DNA of 6,112 nt from an uncultured bacterium. GTDB lineage: Bacteria; Verrucomicrobiota; Kiritimatiellia; RFP12; UBA1067. The notes below the pieces were generated by a model, which was not told the origin of the DNA, made no database searches, and was given only the letters and a program-made list of their open reading frames with translations. The stretch is taken from NCBI GenBank assembly GCA_946401765.1, contig CAMIVJ010000180.1:1-6112 (forward strand), in the 5' to 3' direction. The translations under genes and the position numbers were made by a program. Below are positions 1 through 5,989 of the stretch, piece by piece (positions within the stretch are counted from its first letter, which is position 1; every line of letters starts with the position of its first letter).

Positions 1-549
1 GACCTCGTGCCCGTTGGCAAGGACCAGAAACAGCACCTCGAAGTGACGCGCGACCTTGCGATCAAGTTCAACAACGCATACGGCGAGTGCTTCAAGATAC
101 CCGACGCGTACATTCCAGACACCGTCGCCACAATCCCCGGCACAGACGGACAGAAGATGTCCAAGAGCTACAACAACACCATCCAGCTCTTCGAGGATCT
201 GAAGTCCATCAAGAAGAAGATCATGGGCATCGTCACCGACTCCACCCCCATGGAGCAGCCCAAGGAGCCCGAAGGCAACTCGATCTACGAGCTCTACAAG
301 CTCTTCGCAACGCCCGAGGAGGCCGCTGAGATGGCCGCCAAGTTCCGCGCCGGAAACTACGGCTATGGCCACGCTAAGAAGGAGCTTTTCGCAATCTACG
401 AGCGTACGTTCGCGCCGTTCCGCGAGAAGCGCGAGAAGCTGGCCGCCGATCCTGACTATGTGGAGGACATCCTAAAGGCAGGCGCCGCGCGCGCACGCGC
501 CGAAGCCGCCAAGACAATGGACAAGGTGCGCGCCGCCGTTGGCCTCTGA
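1..549 (+). CDS. trpS: Tryptophanyl-tRNA synthetase, C-terminal part (5' end outside window)
   Basis: Class Ic aminoacyl-tRNA synthetase that charges tRNA-Trp with tryptophan in the cytoplasm. The reading frame is open from the first base, so the gene starts upstream of the window. The visible 182 residues begin with the conserved bacterial TrpRS stretch VPVGKDQKQHLEVTRDLA. The class I signature KMSKS follows at bases 154-168, inside GQKMSKSYNN, where it contacts ATP during tryptophan activation. The rest is the usual helical C-terminal region (from about NSIYELYKLF to KVRAAVGL) that helps bind the tRNA anticodon. The family is usually about 320-340 residues, so roughly 140-150 residues with the HIGH-type motif are missing. 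The stop is TGA at 547-549. An octamer-repeat spacer and scpA follow; the scpA start codon is in the same frame. Identification is secure from the motifs. Confidence 0.96.
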   Translation, partial: DLVPVGKDQKQHLEVTRDLAIKFNNAYGECFKIPDAYIPDTVATIPGTDGQKMSKSYNNTIQLFEDLKSIKKKIMGIVTDSTPMEQPKEPEGNSIYELYKLFATPEEAAEMAAKFRAGNYGYGHAKKELFAIYERTFAPFREKREKLAADPDYVEDILKAGAARARAEAAKTMDKVRAAVGL

Positions 550-550
550 T

Positions 551-614
551 CCCCAAAACTTCGAAACCTCGAGACCTCGAAACCCCGAAACTTCGAAACT
601 TCGAAACCCCGAAA
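551..614. repeat. 8-bp tandem repeat array, consensus CYYCGAAA, 8 units
   Basis: Eight consecutive octamers in perfect phase fill most of the trpS-scpA spacer: ccccaaaa, cttcgaaa, cctcgaga, cctcgaaa, ccccgaaa, cttcgaaa, cttcgaaa, ccccgaaa. A decayed ninth unit (ctctaacc, 615-622) may follow. All differences between units 1-8 are transitions, mainly C/T at unit positions 2 and 3. Many units contain the self-complementary core TTCGAA, and units 3-4 contain CTCGAG, so transcripts could form alternative short hairpins. The array has no stop codon in any of the six frames. It begins one base after the trpS stop and ends 13 bases before the scpA ATG. No T-run or clear Shine-Dalgarno sequence is present. 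Function is unknown. Confidence 0.93.
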
Positions 615-627
615 CTCTAACCCAGCT

Positions 628-1425
628 ATGGCCCAGGCGGAACTTCTAGCAGACGACTACAAGGTGAACCTCGACGTGTTCGAGGGTCCGCTTGATCTGC
701 TTTTGTATCTCATCCGCCGCGAAGAGCTGGACATCTACGACATCCCCATCGAGCACATCACGCAGCAGTACATGAGCTATCTCGACCTGATGCGCCAGCT
801 GAACCTGGACGTCGCCGGCGAGTTCATCGTGATGGCCGCGACTCTCATGGTGATCAAGAGCCGCATGCTGCTGCCGGTGGAGCGGCGCACTGCAGACGAG
901 ACTCCCGACGAGGAATGGGTGGATCCTCGCCTCGACCTAGTTCGCCAGCTAGTGGAGTACAAGAAGTTCAAGGACGCCGCCGGCAAGCTCGGCGAATACG
1001 AGGCGCTGACGCAAGAGCGCTTCGACTATGGCGGCGGCCGCCCCAAATTCGAGAAGACCGCAGCCGACGCCGCTGACGCTCTATCGCGCATCGACCTGTA
1101 CGATCTTCTCACTGCGTTCCAGGATGTTCTCTCGCGCCTTGCGGAAGTGCCGCAGGAAGAGCTCAAGGGCATGCGATGGAGCGTGCCCGACAAGATGGAC
1201 ATGATTCTCGAGCGCGCGCATTCCGACGGCCAGGTGGCGTTTTCCCATCTATTCAACGAGCGTTCCCCGCGCGGCGAGGTGATTGTGACGTTCCTCGCGC
1301 TTCTGGAGCTGCTGCGCCAGCATAGGATCATCGTGTACCAGAACGCCCATTTCCATGAAATAACCGTCCTGCCATCCAAGGAGATGCCGGACGACCAACC
1401 TCTTGAGGCCCCAGATGAATGGTGA
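628..1425 (+). CDS. scpA: Segregation and condensation protein A (kleisin subunit of SMC-ScpAB)
   Basis: Kleisin that bridges the two heads of the SMC dimer and binds an ScpB dimer, forming the bacterial condensin that compacts and segregates the chromosome. The protein has 265 residues, normal for the family (about 230-280). The N-terminal helical domain that contacts the SMC neck starts with VNLDVFEGPLDLLLYLI (residues 13-29), and the family stretch EFIVMAATLMVIKSRMLLP follows. The linker that binds ScpB lies in the middle. The C-terminal winged-helix domain that caps the other SMC head is about residues 185-250, including EVIVTFLALLELLRQHRI from residue 217. ATG 628 is the first start codon after the trpS stop, and the FEGPLDLLL motif sits at the normal distance from it. 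I see no good Shine-Dalgarno sequence upstream, where the octamer array lies. The 3' end overlaps scpB by 11 bp. No smc gene is in the window. Confidence 0.97.
   Translation: MAQAELLADDYKVNLDVFEGPLDLLLYLIRREELDIYDIPIEHITQQYMSYLDLMRQLNLDVAGEFIVMAATLMVIKSRMLLPVERRTADETPDEEWVDPRLDLVRQLVEYKKFKDAAGKLGEYEALTQERFDYGGGRPKFEKTAADAADALSRIDLYDLLTAFQDVLSRLAEVPQEELKGMRWSVPDKMDMILERAHSDGQVAFSHLFNERSPRGEVIVTFLALLELLRQHRIIVYQNAHFHEITVLPSKEMPDDQPLEAPDEW
1405..1408 (+). promoter_or_regulatory. Ribosome binding site of scpB (GAGG)
   Basis: GAGG lies six bases before the ATG at 1415, inside the last codons of scpA. It supports ATG 1415 over the in-frame TTG at 1403 as the scpB start. The overlap suggests translational coupling between scpA and scpB. 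Confidence 0.6.
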
Positions 1426-2554
1426 CGACGAACAGAACCTTACTTCTCCGCCGGAGCAGGGCGAGCAGCCTGCAGAGCAGAGCGCTGAACAGCCTGCCGA
1501 GCAGAACGGCGCGCCCGCTGTCAAGCCTGAGCCGGTGCGCCCGAAGGGTCCTCGCATTCCTCTGCCGGGATCTCTTCAGGAGATCGTGGGCGCGCTGCTC
1601 TTCGCGAGCGAGACGCCGCTCACGGTCGGCGATCTGCGTTCGTGCGTGAGGGGCGTTGCGCCAGACGAAGGCGACGACCCGGAAGTGATGTCCGTTTACC
1701 AGAGCTGCACCACGCGCGAGATCGAGCAGGCGCTGCGCGGTCTCGAGAAGGAGCTTGAGCGCAGCGGATGCGGATTCGTTCTCGTGTGCGCAGGCGGCGC
1801 GTACCGCCTGCAGACGGCGTCGCAGTGCGGGCGCTACGTGCGCGCGCTTCTCAAGCTCGACCGTCCGAACCGCCTCTCCCGCGCGGCGCTCGAGACGCTT
1901 GCGATCATCGCCTACCGCCAGCCGATCACGAAGGCGGAGATCGAGCAGATACGCGGCGTCGCCGTGGATACGATCGTGAAGTCGCTCGTGGATCTTCAGC
2001 TCGTGCGCCTTGTGGGACGCAGCGAGTTGCCGGGCCACCCGTTCCTCTATGGCACGTCGCCTCTCTTCCTGGAGCACTTCGGCCTCGCCTCGCTCAGCGA
2101 GCTCAACGAGATCGATCCCACTCTGCAGCGCTCCAATCCGCGCGAGCGCGCAAAGCTCTTCGTGAAGGAGAAGAAGCCCGACCAGCCAACGCTTGAAGAC
2201 GCCGCGAAGGAAGCGGCGGCGAAGGAGGCAGAGGCTGCCGCAGCGAAGGACGCCGGGGCGAATGAAGGGGCGCCGGGCGGCGAAGCCGCGGAAGGCGAGC
2301 CGGCGAATGGCGAGGCGCAGGATGAGGTGACGCCGCGCGAGCGCGTGGCGTTCCGTCCCGACGACGAAGAGGAGTTCGTGGACGACGCCCCAGACGCGTT
2401 CGACGACGACGAGCCACTAGCGGGCGACGACGAATCGCTCGTCGACGATGACGACGAGTCGCTTGTGGATGATGATGACGACGATGGCGATGATGATGAT
2501 GGCGATGATGACGGCGAGACCGCCGAAGGAGACGATGATGAAGAAGACGAATAG
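1415..2554 (+). CDS. scpB: Segregation and condensation protein B with long acidic C-terminal tail
   Basis: Dimeric winged-helix partner of ScpA in the SMC-ScpAB condensin. From ATG 1415 the protein has 379 residues, about twice the usual 180-200. Residues 1-50 are low complexity, with a repeated AEQ motif (EQPAEQSAEQPAEQ). The ScpB core spans about residues 53-240: SLQEIVGALLFASETPL starts it, and the second winged helix contains LSRAALETLAIIAYRQPITK (about 154-173) followed by IEQIRGV and LVGRSELPGHPFLYGTS. The core ends near ELNEIDPTL. The remaining 140 residues form a disordered-looking tail: an Ala/Glu/Lys-rich stretch, then residues 316-379 with about two thirds Asp or Glu. The tail carries a duplicated DDESLVDD unit. 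The core is intact, so condensin function is expected; the role of the tail is unknown. The 3' end overlaps the lipoprotein gene by 17 bp. The stop is TAG. Confidence 0.95.
   Translation: MNGDDEQNLTSPPEQGEQPAEQSAEQPAEQNGAPAVKPEPVRPKGPRIPLPGSLQEIVGALLFASETPLTVGDLRSCVRGVAPDEGDDPEVMSVYQSCTTREIEQALRGLEKELERSGCGFVLVCAGGAYRLQTASQCGRYVRALLKLDRPNRLSRAALETLAIIAYRQPITKAEIEQIRGVAVDTIVKSLVDLQLVRLVGRSELPGHPFLYGTSPLFLEHFGLASLSELNEIDPTLQRSNPRERAKLFVKEKKPDQPTLEDAAKEAAAKEAEAAAAKDAGANEGAPGGEAAEGEPANGEAQDEVTPRERVAFRPDDEEEFVDDAPDAFDDDEPLAGDDESLVDDDDESLVDDDDDDGDDDDGDDDGETAEGDDDEEDE
2426..2473 (+). repeat. 24-bp tandem duplication inside the scpB acidic tail
   Basis: Two adjacent 24-bp units (2426-2449 and 2450-2473) each encode DDESLVDD, in the scpB frame. 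They differ at four bases (GAA/GAG, CTC/CTT, GTC/GTG, GAC/GAT), all synonymous third-position changes. A run of GAT/GAC codons continues to about 2513, so the whole block is a trinucleotide-rich stretch prone to in-frame length change. Confidence 0.85.
2526..2531 (+). promoter_or_regulatory. Ribosome binding site of the LysM lipoprotein gene (AAGGAG)
   Basis: AAGGAG is a strong Shine-Dalgarno match located in the last codons of scpB. It stands six bases before ATG 2538 and three before ATG 2535. The spacing favours 2538, which begins a standard lipoprotein signal (MKKTNR), and rules against the run of upstream in-frame ATGs from 2448. Confidence 0.75.
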
Positions 2555-3602
2555 GCTGTGCCCGCTTCTCCTGTGCGTTTTTGCGGCAGTGGTGTGCGGC
2601 TGCAACAAGGGACCTTCGCTTGCGGAGATCGAAGACCGCGAGCGCGCGTCGCGTCTCTACACGAACGCGATGGAGGATCTGCAGGCGGGGCGGCTCGACG
2701 CGGCGATAAAGGGCTTTGAGCATGTGGTGCTGCAGGAGCCGAAGTCGTACTCGGCCCATTTCCAGCTGGCCACGCTTCTGCAGGACGTGCGCAAGGACTA
2801 TGTGGGGGCGATCGTCCACTACAGGTACTATCTGCAGCTGCGCCCGAAGTCCGACAAGGCCACCGTTGCGCAGGACAGGGTGAAGCTCTGCGAAACGCTG
2901 CTCTCCGCCGAGATGGTCCGCAAGGCCGGCGGCAGCGCCTCGAACAAGCTTGCGGCCGACAATGAAAAGCTCACTGCGGCTTGCGACGAGCTCACAAAGA
3001 AGGCGAAGAAGCTCGAGGAGGATCTGGCAAAGGCCAACCGGCAGGTGACGGGCCTCAAGGCCGAGCTTGCCACAAAGACGCGGCTCGTGGCGAAGCTCGC
3101 GGAAGAGCAGGGGGCCGGCGCGGCGAAGAGCCCTGCGATCAAGGAGGCGCTGGCGGCGCTGGGCGAAGAGCGCGCCGCGGCCGAGAGGCGCAGGCTGCGT
3201 CCTACGGACGCGGAGCTGCTCGACACCGACGACGAGCCGGAGCGTCCACTCGGCGCCTCCGAAGAGCTCGCCAAGGTGAAGAGAGATCTTGCCAAGCTCG
3301 ACGCCGAGCCAGCGCCGAAGCCGCCCGCGTCGGCCAATGGCGCGGTGGCGGGCGGCGCCTCCGCCAACGCGAAGCCGGTTGGACGCCTGCCGGTGATGGA
3401 CGGCCTCATCGGCGGCCACCACCGGTCGCAGCGTCCGGCGCGTCCCGAGACGTACACCGTGCAGGAAGGCGACACCCTCTTCAAGATATCGCAGCGCTTC
3501 TACGGTTCGGCCAAGATGTGGCGCTCGATACAGGAGGCCAACCGCGCCATCGTTCCTGCCGACGGACGCCTGCGCGCCGGCCAGGTGATAAAGCTGCCGT
3601 AG
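2538..3602 (+). CDS. Lipoprotein with TPR, coiled coil and C-terminal LysM domain
   Basis: Predicted envelope lipoprotein of 354 residues that probably binds peptidoglycan. The type II signal peptide runs MKKTNR, a hydrophobic stretch, then the lipobox VVCGC with the lipidated Cys at residue 22. The next residue is Asn rather than Asp, which in Enterobacteria favours outer-membrane sorting. TPR-like helices lie at about residues 37-104 (NAMEDLQAGRLDAAIKGFEH, then ALAxLL-like and HYRYYLQLRPKS). A coiled coil follows at about 136-191. A Pro/Ala/Gly-rich linker (about 285-300) leads to a LysM domain at 304-354, with YTVQEGDTLFKISQRFYG at its start and LRAGQVIKLP at its end. TPR and LysM mediate protein and glycan contacts respectively. 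The gene overlaps scpB by 17 bp and is probably co-expressed with it. CpoB/YbgF-like division proteins also combine TPR and coiled coil but lack LysM, so I do not assign a name. Confidence 0.88.
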   Translation: MKKTNRLCPLLLCVFAAVVCGCNKGPSLAEIEDRERASRLYTNAMEDLQAGRLDAAIKGFEHVVLQEPKSYSAHFQLATLLQDVRKDYVGAIVHYRYYLQLRPKSDKATVAQDRVKLCETLLSAEMVRKAGGSASNKLAADNEKLTAACDELTKKAKKLEEDLAKANRQVTGLKAELATKTRLVAKLAEEQGAGAAKSPAIKEALAALGEERAAAERRRLRPTDAELLDTDDEPERPLGASEELAKVKRDLAKLDAEPAPKPPASANGAVAGGASANAKPVGRLPVMDGLIGGHHRSQRPARPETYTVQEGDTLFKISQRFYGSAKMWRSIQEANRAIVPADGRLRAGQVIKLP

Positions 3603-3623
3603 CCCGTCTGGAGACATCCCGCC

Positions 3624-3899
3624 ATGGCAGCACGCGCGACATCGCTATTCCGCAGAAGCCACGTCTGGTCCAGCGACGACGACGTGCCGTGGAGCATGGA
3701 CGTTGACGACGGCTCCTCGCGCAACGGCGTTCCGCCCGGCAAGGTGGACGGCTGGCGGCTCATGCACTACTTCTCCGACAAGGGCTTCGGCACTCTCGCG
3801 CGTTCCACCAGACGCCAGCGGGTGCGGCGCCGCCAGACGCGTTTCCTCGCGACCGTGGCAGTGCTCTTCGTGCTGTGGTGCATTTTCCGATGTGTATGA
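3624..3899 (+). CDS. Small protein with C-terminal membrane anchor, function unknown
   Basis: I do not recognise a family for this 91-residue protein. It has no signal peptide. Residues 1-58 are polar, with an acidic patch (SSDDDVPWSMDVDDG) and several Trp residues; VDGWRLMHYFSDKGFGTL (41-58) looks like the most structured part. A strongly basic stretch follows (RSTRRQRVRRRQTR, 60-73), then a short hydrophobic segment (FLATVAVLFVLWCIF, 74-88) and the end RCV. This fits a tail-anchored inner-membrane protein with its N-terminus in the cytoplasm by the positive-inside rule. Cys86 and Cys90 lie near the end. Codon third positions are mostly G or C, as in neighbouring genes, which supports real coding. 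GGAG at 3610-3613 lies ten bases before the ATG, a rather long spacing. It starts 21 bases after the lipoprotein stop and ends 36 bases before the next gene, so it is likely in the same transcript. Confidence 0.72.
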   Translation: MAARATSLFRRSHVWSSDDDVPWSMDVDDGSSRNGVPPGKVDGWRLMHYFSDKGFGTLARSTRRQRVRRRQTRFLATVAVLFVLWCIFRCV

Positions 3900-3922
3900 T
3901 TTCAACAGAAAACTGAAAAAGC

Positions 3923-3928
3923 AAAGGA
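3923..3928 (+). promoter_or_regulatory. Ribosome binding site of the secreted LysM gene (AAAGGA)
   Basis: AAAGGA stands seven bases before ATG 3936 in a short AT-rich gap and fixes the start of the downstream gene. A TATGAT hexamer at 3895-3900 resembles a -10 box, but I find no convincing -35 at proper spacing, so no promoter is called. Confidence 0.65.
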
Positions 3929-3935
3929 CGCTCAA

Positions 3936-4580
3936 ATGAACAGAACAAGATTGATTGCAACATTCGCCGCCGTGGCTGCATGCGCCGCCGCATACGCCCA
4001 GCAGCAGGACACCGCCGCCGCGCGTGCCGCATACCAGCGCGAGCAGGCTCTCGCAGAGGTTCCTCGCCTCGTGCAGCAGTTCGACATCCTTAGCCAGAAC
4101 CAGGACGAGATCGCGCAGCGCCTCGTCAAGCTCGAGGGCGCCGACAACACCGGTGGGCTCCGTTCCGAGATCGACGCCCTCCGCGCCGAGATCGCCGAGC
4201 TTCGCGCCTCCATCCGCCGCGAGCAGGACGCCATGCGCCGCGAGATCGTGACCGACCTTGCAGGCCGCATCACGAAGCTCACGCCTCCTCCGCCCCCTCC
4301 GCCGGCTCCTGCGCCAGTCGTCGCTCCTCCTGCGGCGGTGACGAGGCCAGCGCCCCCGCCGCCTCCCGCGATCGGTCCGCACTACGAGTACGTGGTCGAG
4401 AAGGGGCAGACGCTCTCCTACATCGCCCAGGGCTTCGACACCACGGTGCCCAAGATCCTCGCCGCCAATCCCGGCCTCAAGCCGAACGCGCTGCGCGTGG
4501 GCCAGAAGCTGATAATCCCCGCTGAGGAGAAGCCCGCGCCCAAGAAGTCGCAGCCTTCGCATACGCGTCCACGCCGGTAA
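3936..4580 (+). CDS. Exported coiled-coil, proline-rich, LysM-domain protein
   Basis: Predicted periplasmic peptidoglycan-binding protein of 214 residues. The Sec signal peptide is residues 1-21 (MNRTR, an Ala-rich core, then AYA before Gln22 as signal peptidase I site). The mature part starts with a coiled coil (about 36-115) that includes clear heptads such as LRSEIDALRAEIAELRASI, suggesting oligomers. A proline-rich spacer (117-148, with seven prolines in a row) could span part of the periplasm or wall. The LysM domain is residues 150-195: YEYVVEKGQTLSYIAQGF, then ILAANPGL, then LRVGQKLIIP. A basic tail ends the protein (KPAPKKSQPSHTRPRR). No catalytic domain is present, so a structural or targeting role is more likely than hydrolysis. 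The start has a good Shine-Dalgarno sequence. Two stops follow in frame (TAATAA, 4578-4583). It shares architecture but not anchoring with the upstream LysM lipoprotein. Confidence 0.88.
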   Translation: MNRTRLIATFAAVAACAAAYAQQQDTAAARAAYQREQALAEVPRLVQQFDILSQNQDEIAQRLVKLEGADNTGGLRSEIDALRAEIAELRASIRREQDAMRREIVTDLAGRITKLTPPPPPPPAPAPVVAPPAAVTRPAPPPPPAIGPHYEYVVEKGQTLSYIAQGFDTTVPKILAANPGLKPNALRVGQKLIIPAEEKPAPKKSQPSHTRPRR

Positions 4581-4600
4581 TAAACTCATTGCGCATCGCC

Positions 4601-5977
4601 ATGAACTTCTTCTCGCCATTGCCGCATCGTCCGGTGACGCTTCCTCCAAAGGAGGTCGACCGCCGCTTCACCTTCATGCGCTACCGCCAGGTGGCCGTGA
4701 TGCTCGTGGTGTACGCGCTCTTCTACGTGTGCCGCCTCGCGTTCTCGGCCACGAAGACGACGCTCATAGAGCAGAACATATACTCCGCCCAGGAGTTAGG
4801 GTACGTCGGCGCGGCGATGCTCTGGGCATACGCGATAGGCAAGGTGGTCAACGGCTTCCTCGCGGACCACGCCAACGTGAAGCGCTTTGTTGGATTCGGG
4901 CTCTTCATCACCGCATTCGCCAACATGCTGGTAGGCTTCCAGATGCCGGCGGTGGTGCTGATCGGGGTGTGGTTCGTGAACGGATTCGCGCAGGCAAGCG
5001 GCGCGCCGTGCTGCGTGGTGTCGCTGTCGCGCTGGTTTGCGAAGAAGGAGCGCGGCACGTTCTACGGAATCTGGAGCTGCTCCAACAACCTCGGCGAGGC
5101 GATAGCCTATGTGCTCACAAGCGTGGTGATGGTCAGCGTGGCCAAGACGTGCGGCGTGGACTGGGGATGGCGCTCGGGTTTCTGGGGAGCGGCGTTCTGC
5201 GGCTTTGTTGGCATAGGCCTCATCGCGATGTTCTTCAAGGACTCTCCCGAGAGCGAGGGTCTTCCGTCCGTGGCCACATGGAAGAACGAGCCGGTGGACG
5301 CCAGCGAGAAGGCCGCCGCGGGCGACGTGAAGAAGGGCCAGCGCCTCGCCTTCACGAACTGGGCCGTGTGGATGATCGCCATCTCCGGCGGACTCTTCGC
5401 CGCAAGCCGCTACGCCATCATCGACTGGGGCATCTTCTTCCTCGAGGTCAAGAAGGGCTATCCCAACACGACGGCGGCGTCGATCATCACGCTCAACTCC
5501 ATCGTGGGCGCTGTGTCGTCGTTCCTCTCCGGGATAATCTCCGACCGCTTCTTCAAAGGCAGCCGCAACGAGCTCGCCCTCATCGCCGGAATCATGAACG
5601 TGACCGGCCTTTCGCTGATGATGCTCGTTCCTGGCCAGCACATGTGGGTGGACGTCACGGCTATGGTCCTGTTCGGCCTTGCCGTGGGCATACTTCTCAC
5701 CTTCCTCGGCGGTCTGATGGCAGTTGACCTCGTGCCGCGAATCGCAGCTGGCGCGGCGCTCGGCATCGCGGGCCTCGGCAACTACATCGGCGCCGGCCTG
5801 CAGAGCATAGTCTCGGGCTACTTCGTGACAAAGGACGCCGTCACCGGAAAGCCCACGCTCATCTCGCACACTTTCGCGAACGGGTACACGCTCGACTACA
5901 TAGCGATATTCTGGATAGGCATGGCGCTTCTCTCGATGCTGTGCGCTCTCTCCGTCTGGCACAAGCGCCCCAGGTAG
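4601..5977 (+). CDS. MFS transporter of the organophosphate:phosphate antiporter (OPA; GlpT/UhpT/UhpC-like) family
   Basis: Inner-membrane 12-helix transporter of 458 residues, normal for the family. OPA members exchange a phosphorylated compound (glycerol-3-phosphate, hexose-6-phosphate and others) for inorganic phosphate. Family marks are PKEVDRRFTFMRYRQ before TM1, YALFYVCRLAFS in TM1, YAIGKVVNGFLADHANVKRF around TM2-loop, WFAKKERGTFYGIWSC near TM5, the cytoplasmic loop at about 213-250, and ASRYAIIDWGIFFLEVKKG in TM7. By eye, Arg45 and Arg270 align with the two phosphate-binding arginines of E. coli GlpT (Arg45, Arg269) and Lys81 with Lys80, while the position of GlpT His165 is Asn162. 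The substrate therefore cannot be named. I choose ATG 4601 over TTG 4589; neither has a clear Shine-Dalgarno sequence. It starts 20 bases after the LysM gene stop. No two-component uhpAB-type regulator is adjacent, so a UhpC-like sensor role is less likely. Confidence 0.9.
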   Translation: MNFFSPLPHRPVTLPPKEVDRRFTFMRYRQVAVMLVVYALFYVCRLAFSATKTTLIEQNIYSAQELGYVGAAMLWAYAIGKVVNGFLADHANVKRFVGFGLFITAFANMLVGFQMPAVVLIGVWFVNGFAQASGAPCCVVSLSRWFAKKERGTFYGIWSCSNNLGEAIAYVLTSVVMVSVAKTCGVDWGWRSGFWGAAFCGFVGIGLIAMFFKDSPESEGLPSVATWKNEPVDASEKAAAGDVKKGQRLAFTNWAVWMIAISGGLFAASRYAIIDWGIFFLEVKKGYPNTTAASIITLNSIVGAVSSFLSGIISDRFFKGSRNELALIAGIMNVTGLSLMMLVPGQHMWVDVTAMVLFGLAVGILLTFLGGLMAVDLVPRIAAGAALGIAGLGNYIGAGLQSIVSGYFVTKDAVTGKPTLISHTFANGYTLDYIAIFWIGMALLSMLCALSVWHKRPR

Positions 5978-5989
5978 CCGGATATTCTC

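Noticed and set aside
551..614. CRISPR array or phage attachment site at the octamer repeat
   Set aside because: Units are 8 bp with no spacers and no cas, integrase or tRNA gene is nearby.
1403..1417. TTG at 1403 as the scpB start
   Set aside because: ATG 1415 is in the same frame and has GAGG at good spacing; TTG 1403 would place that site inside the gene and adds only MRPQ.
2448..2537. ATG 2448 or the following in-frame ATGs as the lipoprotein start
   Set aside because: They would put about 30 Met/Thr-rich residues before a clean lipoprotein signal peptide. AAGGAG at 2526-2531 points to 2538.
2103..3617. Long open frame on the - strand (about 500 codons) opposite scpB and the lipoprotein gene
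   Set aside because: The translation is rich in Arg, His and Leu runs with no domain, and it is the mirror of well-supported + strand genes in GC-rich DNA. It is a shadow frame.
3867..3900. Promoter before the exported LysM gene (TATGAT at 3895-3900)
   Set aside because: The -10-like hexamer lacks a -35 at 16-18 bp; the closest TTCGTG gives about 22 bp. Not enough to call.
4589..4600. TTG 4589 as the transporter start
   Set aside because: ATG 4601 is in frame four codons later and neither has a Shine-Dalgarno sequence; the ATG is the simpler choice, though the TTG cannot be excluded.
3645..4649. Long open frame on the - strand (334 codons) opposite the small protein and exported LysM genes
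   Set aside because: Both + strand genes have ribosome sites or coding signatures, and one has a signal peptide and a LysM domain. The antisense translation shows no family features.
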